A stretch of DNA of 16,213 bases, from the NCBI GenBank assembly GCA_946221045.1, contig CAMIIY010000006.1, positions 1-16,213 of the forward strand, in the 5' to 3' direction. The position numbers and the translations under genes are program-made. Under the pieces are notes generated by a model. It worked only from the letters and a program-made list of their open reading frames with translations, had not been told where the DNA came from and made no database searches. Position 1 is the stretch's first letter. Each line of letters begins with the position of its first letter. Source of the stretch: an uncultured Oceanospirillaceae bacterium (GTDB lineage Bacteria > Pseudomonadota > Gammaproteobacteria > Pseudomonadales > Balneatricaceae). Shown piece by piece: positions 8,357 through 14,944 of this stretch.

Positions 8357-8380
8357 TAACTGCCCTCCTTTGTAAACATA

Positions 8381-8465
8381 CAAAAGAGCCTGCTCAAGGC
8401 AAGTCACTAGGGGCGTTGTGACAACTATACGCAACGTCGGTAGCGACAGGCTTTGAGCAGGCTCT
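8381..8465 (-). promoter_or_regulatory. Structured coxB leader: candidate attenuator or riboregulator
   Basis: In the minus-strand RNA a 16-nt arm, AGAGCCUGCUCAAAGC (8465-8450), can pair with GCCUUGAGCAGGCUCU (8400-8385): thirteen consecutive pairs, one A-C mismatch, then two more pairs. UUUU follows directly (8384-8381), as in an intrinsic terminator. The 49-nt interior is not a simple loop. It can form GUCG-CUAC-CGAC (8445-8434), and CGUUG/CAACG or GUCAC/GUGAC as mutually exclusive helices. The 3' arm can also fold on itself as GCCU-UGAGC-AGGC. The structure ends 28 nt before the coxB ATG, just ahead of AAAGGAGGG. I do not recognise it as a known riboswitch class. Alternatives are a plain terminator for pssA-msrPQ read-through or a DNA-level operator. 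Confidence 0.6.
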
Positions 8466-8519
8466 CTGTAGTCCTGGTTCCTTCCTATCTTATCCGACCA
8501 ATCCGCTTGGTTTTGCTGA

Positions 8520-8546
8520 AGTATAGCAGGGAAAAATAGAATGCAA
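8520..8546 (-). promoter_or_regulatory. Candidate coxB promoter, sigma-S-like
   Basis: On the minus strand the -10 region reads TGCTATACTT, combining an extended TGn, the CTATACT core favoured by sigma-S and TATACT at 8520-8525. A weak -35, TTGCAT (8541-8546), lies only 15 nt upstream, as is tolerated with an extended -10. Predicted start is near 8513, giving a leader of about 155 nt that contains the whole inverted-repeat structure. In Pseudomonas aeruginosa the homologous aa3 operon is reported to be RpoS-dependent, which fits. Confidence 0.5.
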
Positions 8547-8724
8547 GTTTGGATGTGTATATTTTTTAATCGGCAATTTCTCCTGCAATAACAATACTTA
8601 AGCGCACATTTAGCCGGTCAAAAGTACTGATTTACAGGGTGCGTCAATATGCCGCATTTGCGTGAAACGCAGCCAAAACAGAAATGTGTTTTCAGACAAA
8701 ATGAAGGGAGATGCACCAGAGAAA
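8547..8724. other. Intergenic stretch between DUF2970 gene and coxB promoter
   Basis: No credible gene, promoter or strong terminator is visible here. Only weak hairpins occur, such as AAAACA/TGTTTT and TGCG/CGCA pairs downstream of the DUF2970 stop, without a convincing U-run. Transcription from the pssA-msrPQ side could therefore run on toward coxB, and the first terminator-like element it would meet is the structured leader. Confidence 0.5.
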
Positions 8725-8937
8725 TCAGGCACCCGCAAGGTATAAAGCCAGCCTGACAAGAAACATAACGCAGAGCACAAAGAGCACAGACACCAGAATA
8801 CCGCTGACAAGGTAGGGCAAATACTTGCCCGAAGTAAAATCACGATTGCGATTTTTTTCAGATTGCACGCCAAACAGCGCTGCAAGGGTACTGGCAAATA
8901 CCTGCCAGAAGTTATTTGTTTTCAGTCTCCTCAACAT
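8725..8937 (-). CDS. DUF2970 family small membrane protein
   Basis: A 70-aa protein with a short soluble N-terminus and one hydrophobic helix (about residues 43-65). The segment VFASTLAALFGVQSEKNRNRDF followed by a membrane helix is typical of the DUF2970 family: a conserved amphipathic LAALFGVQ stretch, then basic and acidic residues. Function is unknown. The start is well supported by TAGGAGGT 6-7 nt before the ATG. It lies 20 nt after msrQ and is probably co-transcribed with it, while on the other side it is the last gene before the coxB promoter region. I recall members of this family near oxidase genes, so its partner could be either locus. A 95-aa frame on the same strand at 8610-8897 is treated as a shadow. 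Confidence 0.85.
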   Translation of the reverse strand: MLRRLKTNNFWQVFASTLAALFGVQSEKNRNRDFTSGKYLPYLVSGILVSVLFVLCVMFLVRLALYLAGA

Positions 8938-8957
8938 GGCACACCTCCTATGCCAGC

Positions 8958-9593
8958 TCAGGATGAGTGAGCTTTGGCTACCCTCAATACATAGGTTTTT
9001 CTTAATTTAAGGTATAGCCGATAGCCCAGTAAAACGCCCAGAATAACGCCATAAATCAGCACTTCCAGATAGTTACTCCGGATCTGCCAGATAAAATGCA
9101 GCAACGCCAGAAGGCTGATCAGATACACGGTCTGATGCAAACGAACCCAGTTTTTAGCCAGCCGACGCTGCATTTTTTTGGTCGAGGTCACCACCAGTGG
9201 TATTAACAGCAAGAAGGCCAGAGAACCCACAATAATATAGGGCCGCTCTGTCACCTCACTCCACAAAAGATCCATCCGCCAGCCCAGAATAAAGGTGACA
9301 AAACACAGCAGATGAATCAGCGCATAGAAGGCCGTATACAGCCCCAGCATGCGGCGATAGCGGATCAGCGCTCCCCAGCCGAACAGTTTTCGCAAAGGTG
9401 TAATCGCCAGCGTTATCCAGAGAAAACGCAGCGTCCAGGTCCCGGTAAAATCCGTGATTTCTTCTGCAGGATCAGCACCCAGGTTTAACGTCCAGGCCTG
9501 ATAACTAATCCATAACAGGGGCAGCAGACAACTTAAAAAAACACTCCACCATATAACGATTCGCCCCCAGTTCAGCCGCATTTTCAAAACCAT
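8958..9593 (-). CDS. msrQ: Heme-binding membrane subunit of methionine sulfoxide reductase (MsrQ/YedZ)
   Basis: MsrQ is a b-type heme inner-membrane protein that passes electrons from the respiratory chain or a flavin reductase to periplasmic MsrP. The 211-aa product has six predicted helices in a ferric-reductase-like fold. Conserved features are [20 protein letters not shown], then [19 protein letters not shown] with H94, and the [11 protein letters not shown] (H153) and [10 protein letters not shown] (H166) segments, whose histidines are the expected heme ligands. It overlaps msrP by 10 nt, fitting coupled expression of a two-subunit enzyme. A second in-frame ATG at 9581 is possible; neither has a strong ribosome binding site. 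Confidence 0.96.
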   Translation of the reverse strand: MVLKMRLNWGRIVIWWSVFLSCLLPLLWISYQAWTLNLGADPAEEITDFTGTWTLRFLWITLAITPLRKLFGWGALIRYRRMLGLYTAFYALIHLLCFVTFILGWRMDLLWSEVTERPYIIVGSLAFLLLIPLVVTSTKKMQRRLAKNWVRLHQTVYLISLLALLHFIWQIRSNYLEVLIYGVILGVLLGYRLYLKLRKTYVLRVAKAHSS

Positions 9594-10591
9594 TTTTTCA
9601 GATCCATACCCTGGTATAACCCGGCCACTTCCTCTGCATAACCATTAAACAATGTGGTTTTAATCCGATTCGGATCCAGCAACGAAGAGGGTAACCGCCG
9701 CTCGGTCGCCTGACTCCAGCGCGGATGATCCACCTGTGGATTCACATTGGCATAAAAACCGTATTCCCCGGGTGCGGTAAGGTTCCAGCTGGTAGGGGGC
9801 ATCTCTTCTTCGAGACTGATTCTGACAATCGACTTAATGCTCTTAAAACCGTATTTCCAGGGGACAACCAGGCGAATAGGCGCGCCATTCTGAGGAGGCA
9901 AGGCGTTACCGTACATGCCCACCGCCAACAACGTCAGAGGGTGCATAGCCTCATCCAACCTTAAGCCTTCAACATAAGGCCAGCGAATAGTACTGAAATA
10001 GGAGCGTTGCCCCGGCATTTGTTCGGGATCAAGCAGGGTGGTAAACGCAACGTATTTAGCTTTAGAAGTCGGCTCAAAGGCTTTCAGTACATCCGCCAGA
10101 GGCACGCCAATCCAGGGTATCACCATGGACCATGCTTCTACACAGCGCAGCCTGTATATGCGCTCTTCCAGCATATGCGGTTTAATAACATCTTCAAGGT
10201 GGTACTCACCGGGCTTGTTGACCGCCCCTGCAATTTCAACTTTCCAGGGATCTGTCTTGAACTCCTGTGCATACTGGGCCGGATTTTTTTTTGCCGTACC
10301 AAACTCGTAGAAATTATTGTGAGTTATTGCATTGAAATAAGGTGCAGAATCCTCTGCAGTTGAATAAGCATCGTTTCTGAGACTACTGCGTATCTGAGGC
10401 TGCAACCATGCGGGGCCCGGATATTTTGGCAAATCCTTATCAATAGGATATTCGGGCACGGCATGCGCCATACCTGCCATACCCCCAACCATCAAAACAC
10501 CAACACCTCGGAGAAACTGTCGTCGTTGCAGATAGACAGATTCCGGCGTAATTTCGGACGAGGGGATTGAGTCAGGTTTTTTGATCAGCAT
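9584..10591 (-). CDS. msrP: Periplasmic protein-methionine-sulfoxide reductase, molybdopterin subunit (MsrP/YedY)
   Basis: MsrP reduces methionine sulfoxide in oxidised envelope proteins using a Mo-molybdopterin cofactor. The 335-aa length is typical. A Tat signal is clear: RRQFLRG with the twin arginines at 23-24, a hydrophobic stretch and an AHA cleavage region near 42-44, meaning cofactor loading in the cytoplasm before export. The molybdenum-ligating cysteine is C150 in [14 protein letters not shown], and [14 protein letters not shown] of the sulfite-oxidase fold is present. I choose the ATG at 10591, with GGTGG upstream and an N-terminus resembling E. coli MsrP, over the GTG at 10603. 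It is followed by msrQ and lies 89 nt after pssA. Confidence 0.96.
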   Translation of the reverse strand: MLIKKPDSIPSSEITPESVYLQRRQFLRGVGVLMVGGMAGMAHAVPEYPIDKDLPKYPGPAWLQPQIRSSLRNDAYSTAEDSAPYFNAITHNNFYEFGTAKKNPAQYAQEFKTDPWKVEIAGAVNKPGEYHLEDVIKPHMLEERIYRLRCVEAWSMVIPWIGVPLADVLKAFEPTSKAKYVAFTTLLDPEQMPGQRSYFSTIRWPYVEGLRLDEAMHPLTLLAVGMYGNALPPQNGAPIRLVVPWKYGFKSIKSIVRISLEEEMPPTSWNLTAPGEYGFYANVNPQVDHPRWSQATERRLPSSLLDPNRIKTTLFNGYAEEVAGLYQGMDLKKWF

Positions 10592-10680
10592 GGCAGCCAC
10601 CACAATGGTTTCAGATAGTGATTAGACTGCCAGCCGGAAAATAATTCCCCTGCATCATAACAGCGGCGTTCAGCGCAGGC

Positions 10681-11445
10681 TTAAGCCTCCGAGTCGCGGT
10701 GCAGCTGTTTGCGCTTTCTCAGCACCCAGAGCGCCGGCCCTGACAGGGCGTAGACAAGAAACAGTAACCAGAGGAAAGTGGGAGGGTTGATTGAAATAAC
10801 CGCCAGCGCCAGAACAATACCGGTGAGTATCAGGAAAGGTACTTTCTCCTTCAGGCTGACATCCTTGAAGCTGTAATAGAGAATATTGCTAACCATCAAC
10901 ACGCCCGCCAGCGCAACATACACCGCCACCAGATAAACGTAATTTGCACTGGTAATCTCAAACTCAACTGCCGCCCAGACCAGGCCAGCAATGGTTCCCG
11001 CAGCCGCCGGACTGGGCAGACCTATAAAATAGCGCTTATCAACAGAGCCGATCTGCGTATTGAAACGAGCCAAACGCAAGGCCGCGCAGGCAACATAGAC
11101 AAAGGCGACAAACCAACCCAGTTTACCTATATCCGATAACACCCAGTTAAACGCCACCAGTGAAGGCGCGACACCAAATGACACCATATCCGCCAGAGAA
11201 TCATACTCTGCACCGAACGGGCTGGTGGTATTGGTCCAGCGGGCTACACGTCCGTCCAGCCCATCCAGCACCATGGCCACAAAGATCGCCACAGCGGCAT
11301 TTTCAAACTGGCTGTTCATGCTGGCAACCACCGCATAAAAACCCGCAAATAAAGCACCGGTCGTGAACAGATTAGGCAACAGGTAAACACCCCGGCCCCG
11401 CGGTTTGTCCTGATCCTGTGCTGGTACTTCGTCGTGCTTGGTCAT
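10681..11445 (-). CDS. pssA: CDP-diacylglycerol--serine O-phosphatidyltransferase
   Basis: This membrane enzyme makes phosphatidylserine from CDP-diacylglycerol and serine, the precursor of phosphatidylethanolamine. The 254-aa protein belongs to the CDP-alcohol phosphatidyltransferase family: the signature D-G-x2-A-R-x8-G-x3-D-x3-D is complete (D64, G65, A68, R69, G78, D82, D86), preceded by D61. YLLPNLFTTGALFAGFYA at the first helix is typical of the integral-membrane type II PssA. The start has only a weak ribosome binding site. In Pseudomonas the gene follows ilvC and precedes msrP (from memory, PA4692-PA4694). The msrP side is kept here, but the upstream neighbour is an amidotransferase-like gene. 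Confidence 0.95.
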   Translation of the reverse strand: MTKHDEVPAQDQDKPRGRGVYLLPNLFTTGALFAGFYAVVASMNSQFENAAVAIFVAMVLDGLDGRVARWTNTTSPFGAEYDSLADMVSFGVAPSLVAFNWVLSDIGKLGWFVAFVYVACAALRLARFNTQIGSVDKRYFIGLPSPAAAGTIAGLVWAAVEFEITSANYVYLVAVYVALAGVLMVSNILYYSFKDVSLKEKVPFLILTGIVLALAVISINPPTFLWLLFLVYALSGPALWVLRKRKQLHRDSEA

Positions 11446-11478
11446 GGGTTATATCATCCGCCAGAAAGGAAGAACGTC

Positions 11479-11507
11479 ATTCTACTGTGCTGTATCCACT
11501 GATGCCA
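11479..11507 (-). promoter_or_regulatory. Weak candidate promoter for pssA
   Basis: On the minus strand TGGCAT (11502-11507) and TAGAAT (11479-11484) are 17 nt apart, with a predicted start near 11472 and a 27-nt leader to pssA. The -35 is poor, and the 66-nt gap could simply be internal to a longer transcript from the amidotransferase gene. A small hairpin, CTGATGC-ATG-GCATCAG (11499-11515), overlaps the amidotransferase stop codon and the -35. Confidence 0.25.
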
Positions 11508-11511
11508 TGCA

Positions 11512-12246
11512 TCAGGCTAACAAGACCCGATCAACAAACCGCGCCAGCAGAGCATTGGACAACGGTGTTTCCACCGCAGCATCAAGCACCTGCTTCAAAT
11601 GATCTGCACCCTCGGTATAGTTTTGCTGGTAAAAGGTCAGACGTTCAACCAGCACACGGCGGTCAACTTCAGGGTGAAACTGGAACGCCCAGAACGGTTT
11701 ATTAAACACCCTGAACGCATGAATACACTGGTGCGTATACGCCAGAACCTGACACTGCTCTGGCAACAGATCGGCATACTGTTTGTGCACGGATACCGCA
11801 TAAAACGGTTCGCTCAGGTGACCAAACAGGGGATCACCTGTCGCTGACAGACTGACAGAGATTGGCAAAGTACCCATTTCGAACCCGGTTTCCCGATGTT
11901 TAATCTCTCCACCGAGTGCCAGTACCGCCAGTTGAAAACCAAAACAGGAAGCAAAAACCGGAATATTCTGAGCAATGCAGGCTGACAGGAGACGAAGGCA
12001 ACTGTTCACAAAGGGATACTGATCCGGCTGTAATACATTCGCTTCGCTGGCACCCCCGACAAACAGGGCATCATAGCCTGCAAATGCATCCGCCGGCACC
12101 TGCGGCGTATCAAACACATTCAACACATCAATCTGACGCGGATGCAAACCGCTGTATTGCGCAAAACTTTCCAGCTCTTCACGCCGGACCTGAGCCCCAT
12201 CACGGATCTGCAGTAATAAGACTTTGAGTGACCCCCGTTCCCGCAT
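11512..12246 (-). CDS. Class I glutamine amidotransferase-like protein
   Basis: The 244-aa stand-alone protein has the class I GATase fold (COG0518-like). The catalytic triad is intact: C101 in FASCFGFQLAV, and H191 and E193 in FQFHPEVD. The nucleophile elbow reads A-S-C-F-G-F-Q rather than the usual G-x-C-x-G-H-Q, so first Gly and His are replaced. The residues needed for glutamine or gamma-glutamyl hydrolysis are present, but no synthetase domain is fused and none is adjacent, so the acceptor is unknown; a gamma-glutamyl hydrolase activity is also possible. GAGAGG lies 6 nt before the ATG. It starts 9 nt after the patatin gene stop, so the two are surely one operon. Confidence 0.85.
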   Translation of the reverse strand: MRERGSLKVLLLQIRDGAQVRREELESFAQYSGLHPRQIDVLNVFDTPQVPADAFAGYDALFVGGASEANVLQPDQYPFVNSCLRLLSACIAQNIPVFASCFGFQLAVLALGGEIKHRETGFEMGTLPISVSLSATGDPLFGHLSEPFYAVSVHKQYADLLPEQCQVLAYTHQCIHAFRVFNKPFWAFQFHPEVDRRVLVERLTFYQQNYTEGADHLKQVLDAAVETPLSNALLARFVDRVLLA

Positions 12247-12255
12247 AAAACCCTC

Positions 12256-13257
12256 TCAGAGAAACAGCTCATTCAGGTTACAGCTTGCCCTGATACCGAT
12301 ATCCTGTCGATGATTCTGCAACCAGTGGTCCGCCGTTTCCCTGCCGCGTTCTTTCAGCCCTCCCAGAAAATCCTGTCGGGTCACATACTTACTGGCCCCT
12401 TCCAGCGTAGACAGAACTTCCCCCGATTCAATCAGGTGAAATCGCAACTGCCTGAAGCGTTGTTCCAAACTGCTGGCGGTAAAGTATTTACTGCGAGACT
12501 GCTCAATAGTGTAGCTGATCGCCCGCATCTCCCGCATAAAGGTACTCTGAAAACCCAGCTCGGTGATGCGCTGGTTGATCGCCTGAGAACTGGTCGGCAC
12601 CTCGGGTCGATACATAGGCTGGAGCAGCACCATCAGAATATCCGAACTGCGGCAGTCAAAAATCAATGGATACACCGCCGGATTGCCGGAAAACCCTCCG
12701 TCCCAGTAGGGCACTCCCTCTATTTCGATCGCCTGATGTAACGTAGGCAGACAGGCGGATGCCAAAATATGCTCAACGGTCAGTTCAGTCTCACGAAACA
12801 ACCGGATTTTGCCGCGGCTGACATCTGTTGCTGCGATAAACAGATTGAAAGGAGACTCCGCACGCAGCTTGTCGAAGTCGACCTGTTCGACCAGCAGGCC
12901 ACGCAATGGATTGATATCCAGCGGATTAAGGTCGTAGGGAGAGACATAACGGAGCAGATCCAGCATCCAGCCGGTCATGGTTGTAAGCTGCACTTCCGGC
13001 ACCTGGGTACCGAGCAAATCCTGTGGCGAGCAAAGCGATACCTTGTGCCAGAAGCGATTCAATGCCTCCCGCGCACCCTCAGGGCCACCATCCAGCCAAC
13101 CCTGCGTCATAATAATGGCATTGGTGGCACCCGCGCTGGTGCCACTGATACCTTCCGGATAAAAATTATCTTCTTCAAGCAAACGGTCCAGCACACCCCA
13201 GGCAAATGCGCCGTGGGCCCCGCCCCCCTGTAATGCCAGATTTAAGCGTCGAGCCAT
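12256..13257 (-). CDS. Patatin-like phospholipase family protein
   Basis: This is a predicted serine acyl hydrolase with a Ser-Asp dyad. The 333-aa product begins almost directly with the oxyanion-hole loop QGGGAHG (10-16), has the nucleophile in GTSAG (S41) and the catalytic Asp in WDGGFSGNP (D186). The C-terminal 120 residues (an ELRAI-like segment, RFHLI, a final GRETADHWL and DIGIRAS) match a widespread proteobacterial subfamily that I recall near hydroxybutyrate or PHA genes. There is no signal peptide, so it is probably cytoplasmic or membrane-peripheral. The ATG at 13257 is chosen because GGAGGGG lies 8 nt upstream; the longer frame from 13284 would put coding sequence into an operator-like palindrome. 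Substrate is unknown. Confidence 0.9.
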   Translation of the reverse strand: MARRLNLALQGGGAHGAFAWGVLDRLLEEDNFYPEGISGTSAGATNAIIMTQGWLDGGPEGAREALNRFWHKVSLCSPQDLLGTQVPEVQLTTMTGWMLDLLRYVSPYDLNPLDINPLRGLLVEQVDFDKLRAESPFNLFIAATDVSRGKIRLFRETELTVEHILASACLPTLHQAIEIEGVPYWDGGFSGNPAVYPLIFDCRSSDILMVLLQPMYRPEVPTSSQAINQRITELGFQSTFMREMRAISYTIEQSRSKYFTASSLEQRFRQLRFHLIESGEVLSTLEGASKYVTRQDFLGGLKERGRETADHWLQNHRQDIGIRASCNLNELFL

Positions 13258-13275
13258 CCTGAGCCCCTCCATAAA

Positions 13276-13297
13276 TTTGTGCATTGCACAAAGTATA
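13276..13297 (-). promoter_or_regulatory. Patatin gene -10 element with overlapping perfect palindrome
   Basis: TATACT on the minus strand (13292-13297) makes a good -10, with no strong -35 at 17 nt (CTTCTT). Immediately downstream lies the perfect palindrome TTTGTGCA-T-TGCACAAA (13276-13292), which overlaps the -10 by one base and covers the predicted start near 13285. A protein bound there would be placed to block initiation. The leader would be about 28 nt with GGAGGGG near its end. Confidence 0.45.
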
Positions 13298-13466
13298 CTC
13301 TATGGACTCGCTCGAAGAAGAAAAGTTTGCGAAAATTCAAATATCAACAACAGAATTAAAATTATTTATTTTAAAATCAATATACTAAAATCATTCAATC
13401 CGACTTTTTTTCAAGCCCTATGAACACCTGGGTTTTACAATTTTCTACCACAAAACCAGAACTGCA
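13298..13466. other. A/T-rich spacer between divergent patatin and ilvY-type genes
   Basis: No gene is seen. Positions 13321-13380 contain only 10 G or C in 60, far below the neighbouring coding DNA. Within it TTAAAAT-TATTT-ATTTTAA (13356-13374) is a perfect 7-bp inverted repeat, and a plus-strand TATACT occurs at 13381. Such DNA could act as an UP element or bent DNA, but I cannot assign a defined site or a confident ilvY promoter. Confidence 0.5.
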
Positions 13467-13491
13467 CTTTTATTGTGCAAAGCAATAAAAG
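13467..13491. promoter_or_regulatory. Inverted repeat upstream of ilvY-type gene (candidate LysR operator)
   Basis: CTTTTATTG and CAATAAAAG form a perfect 9-bp inverted repeat around a 7-nt centre TGCAAAG. Inside it, TTGTGCAAAGCAA fits the LysR T-N11-A pattern and shares TTGTGC-N3-GC with the palindrome at 13276 and with the reverse of GCAAAGCACAA (13521-13531). It lies 52 nt before the regulator start, as expected for an autoregulatory site. Binding by the neighbouring regulator is inferred. Confidence 0.45.
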
Positions 13492-13543
13492 CATTTCGAC
13501 GCATCGCATAGCATCCGCCCGCAAAGCACAATAAGATGTCTGC

Positions 13544-14413
13544 ATGGATATCAAACAGTTACATCAGTTTTTAATGCTCAGCGAATGCCTGCACTTCGGT
13601 AAGGCCAGCGAAGCCTGCCACGTCAGCCCGTCGGCGCTGAGTCGCAGCATCAAGCAGCTGGAAGATGAACTGGGGGCCGCACTGTTTGAGCGTGATAACC
13701 GCTCGGTGGCCATGACCACAGCCGGGCAGCTGTTCCAGAGCTATGCCAGAGATGCACTGAGCCAGTGGGATCTGATTCGTACCACGCTGATGCAGCAATC
13801 GGGGGAGCTGCAGGGGGAGCTGAGTATCTATTGCTCGGTCACCGCCAGCTACAGCTTTCTGTTTGAGATCCTCAGCCGTTTCAGACTGGACTTCCCCAGC
13901 ATCGAAATAAAACTACACACCGGCGATCCGGAACATGCCATTCCCAGAGTAATGAGCGGTGAAGACGACTTCGCTATTGCCGCCAAACCCAACCATCTGC
14001 CCAACGGTCTCGCTTTCAAGCAGATCGCAATCTCACCCCTGCTATTTATCGGCCCCAAAGATCCGTTAAACGGACAGGACGTGCCGGAAATAACCGCAGA
14101 AACCCCCATGATCCTGTCAGAAGAGGGCATTGCCCGTAAACGGGTTGATCAGTGGTTCCGGCAACATCAGATCAAACCCAGAATTTATGCCCAGGTCGCC
14201 GGCAATGAAGCCATCGTCAGCATGGTCAGCCTCGGCTTTGGCGTGGGCGTTGTGCCGCAGATTGTACTGCAAAACAGCCCACTGGCAGGCAGTGTCAGTA
14301 TCCTGCCCGTAGAACCGGAACTTGAACCTTATGAAGTGGGCATCGTCACGCTGAACAAGAAACTTAAAAACCCTCTGATCAGCGCATTCTGGTCTCAGTT
14401 GCAGTCACTCTGA
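13544..14413 (+). CDS. ilvY: LysR-family transcriptional regulator, IlvY type
   Basis: The 289-aa protein has a LysR winged helix-turn-helix (residues 1-60, with HFGKASEACHVSPSALSRSIKQLE) and a periplasmic-binding-like sensor domain. It resembles E. coli IlvY closely from end to end: FERDNRSVAMTTAG, then GELSIYCSVTASYS, SIEIKLHTGD, the AIAAKPNHLP region, GNEAIVSMVSLGFGVGVVPQIVL and a final LISAFW. IlvY activates ilvC in response to acetolactate or acetohydroxybutyrate. Here no ilvC is present; the divergent neighbour is the patatin gene 286 nt away. There is no good Shine-Dalgarno sequence before the ATG. Its stop TGA is followed at once by the stop of the convergent thioesterase gene, forming TGATCA. 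The IlvY label is from similarity; the target here is unproven. Confidence 0.88.
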   Translation: MDIKQLHQFLMLSECLHFGKASEACHVSPSALSRSIKQLEDELGAALFERDNRSVAMTTAGQLFQSYARDALSQWDLIRTTLMQQSGELQGELSIYCSVTASYSFLFEILSRFRLDFPSIEIKLHTGDPEHAIPRVMSGEDDFAIAAKPNHLPNGLAFKQIAISPLLFIGPKDPLNGQDVPEITAETPMILSEEGIARKRVDQWFRQHQIKPRIYAQVAGNEAIVSMVSLGFGVGVVPQIVLQNSPLAGSVSILPVEPELEPYEVGIVTLNKKLKNPLISAFWSQLQSL

Positions 14414-14806
14414 TCACTCCTTCAGCAAGGCTTCAAGTGCAGGCAGCACACAGGGCCGCCCCTGCGGGTTAAGCGCGACTCCAATCACCAAGCCCTGCAG
14501 CACCACCTGATTATCGGACAACCGAAGCACCTGTTGCCTGAAACCAAACTTCACCCGACTGATGCGCTCCACCTGCACCTCAATTGCAAACCGGTCACCA
14601 CTGGTCAGTGATTGACGGTAATCGAGCTCCGAGCGCACCACCACCAGATGAATACCCTCAGCCGTCAGGGCTGCAAAGTCGATACCCTTTTCGAGCAGAA
14701 ATTCATGGCGGGCATGTTCAAGGTAATTGAAATAGACGCCATTATTCACGATGCCCTGCAGATCACATTCATAATCCCGGACCTTCATTTCCAGCCTGAA
14801 ACTCAT
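14414..14806 (-). CDS. Acyl-CoA thioesterase, 4HBT/YbgC-like hot-dog protein
   Basis: The 130-aa single hot-dog domain protein carries the 4-hydroxybenzoyl-CoA thioesterase-type signature: VRDYECDLQGIVNNGVYFNY followed by LEHARHEFL, with D15 as the probable catalytic aspartate (equivalent to the Asp of YbgC's DTDAGGVV). It should hydrolyse a short-chain or aromatic acyl-CoA in the cytoplasm; the substrate cannot be read from sequence. I prefer the ATG at 14806, preceded by GGGGG about 4 nt upstream, over ATG 14821, because homologues start just before the first beta strand. It is transcribed divergently from the GFA gene and converges exactly on the ilvY-type gene with zero spacing. Confidence 0.9.
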   Translation of the reverse strand: MSFRLEMKVRDYECDLQGIVNNGVYFNYLEHARHEFLLEKGIDFAALTAEGIHLVVVRSELDYRQSLTSGDRFAIEVQVERISRVKFGFRQQVLRLSDNQVVLQGLVIGVALNPQGRPCVLPALEALLKE

Positions 14807-14944
14807 ACTACCCCCATTCAAAAAGCATGTTATACCACATCAGACCACGGGTTTTGGCTGAGCCATTGCTCGCAAAATTGGCCATTATGGTTTTAACTTT
14901 CTAAACGTAACATTCGCGATACCTATGAAAAAACAGGAGCCTAG

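Noticed and set aside
7412..8359. A 315-codon plus-strand open frame opposite coxB
   Set aside because: It is fully antisense to a coxB gene with all CuA and heme c ligands; the translation is rich in His, Gln, Arg and Asn with no domain or ribosome binding site, as expected of a shadow frame.
8357..8434. A longer coxB protein starting at 8434
   Set aside because: The added 26 residues precede a proper signal peptide, would be encoded by the leader hairpin, and the ribosome binding site AAAGGAGGG clearly serves the ATG at 8356.
8385..8465. The coxB leader inverted repeat as the ends of a small transposable element
   Set aside because: No target-site duplication flanks the arms, no second copy occurs in the window, and the position between promoter and ribosome binding site with a U-run fits an RNA role better.
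8610..8897. A 95-codon minus-strand frame overlapping the DUF2970 gene
   Set aside because: Another frame of a recognised family gene; it has no comparable ribosome binding site, and the DUF2970 frame has both family signature and AGGAGG.
11499..11515. Hairpin CTGATGC-ATG-GCATCAG as a terminator between the amidotransferase gene and pssA
   Set aside because: Only seven pairs, overlaps the stop codon and is not followed by a U-run, so termination is unlikely.
12769..13233. A 154-codon plus-strand frame opposite the patatin gene
   Set aside because: Antisense to the conserved catalytic region of the patatin protein, without independent coding evidence.
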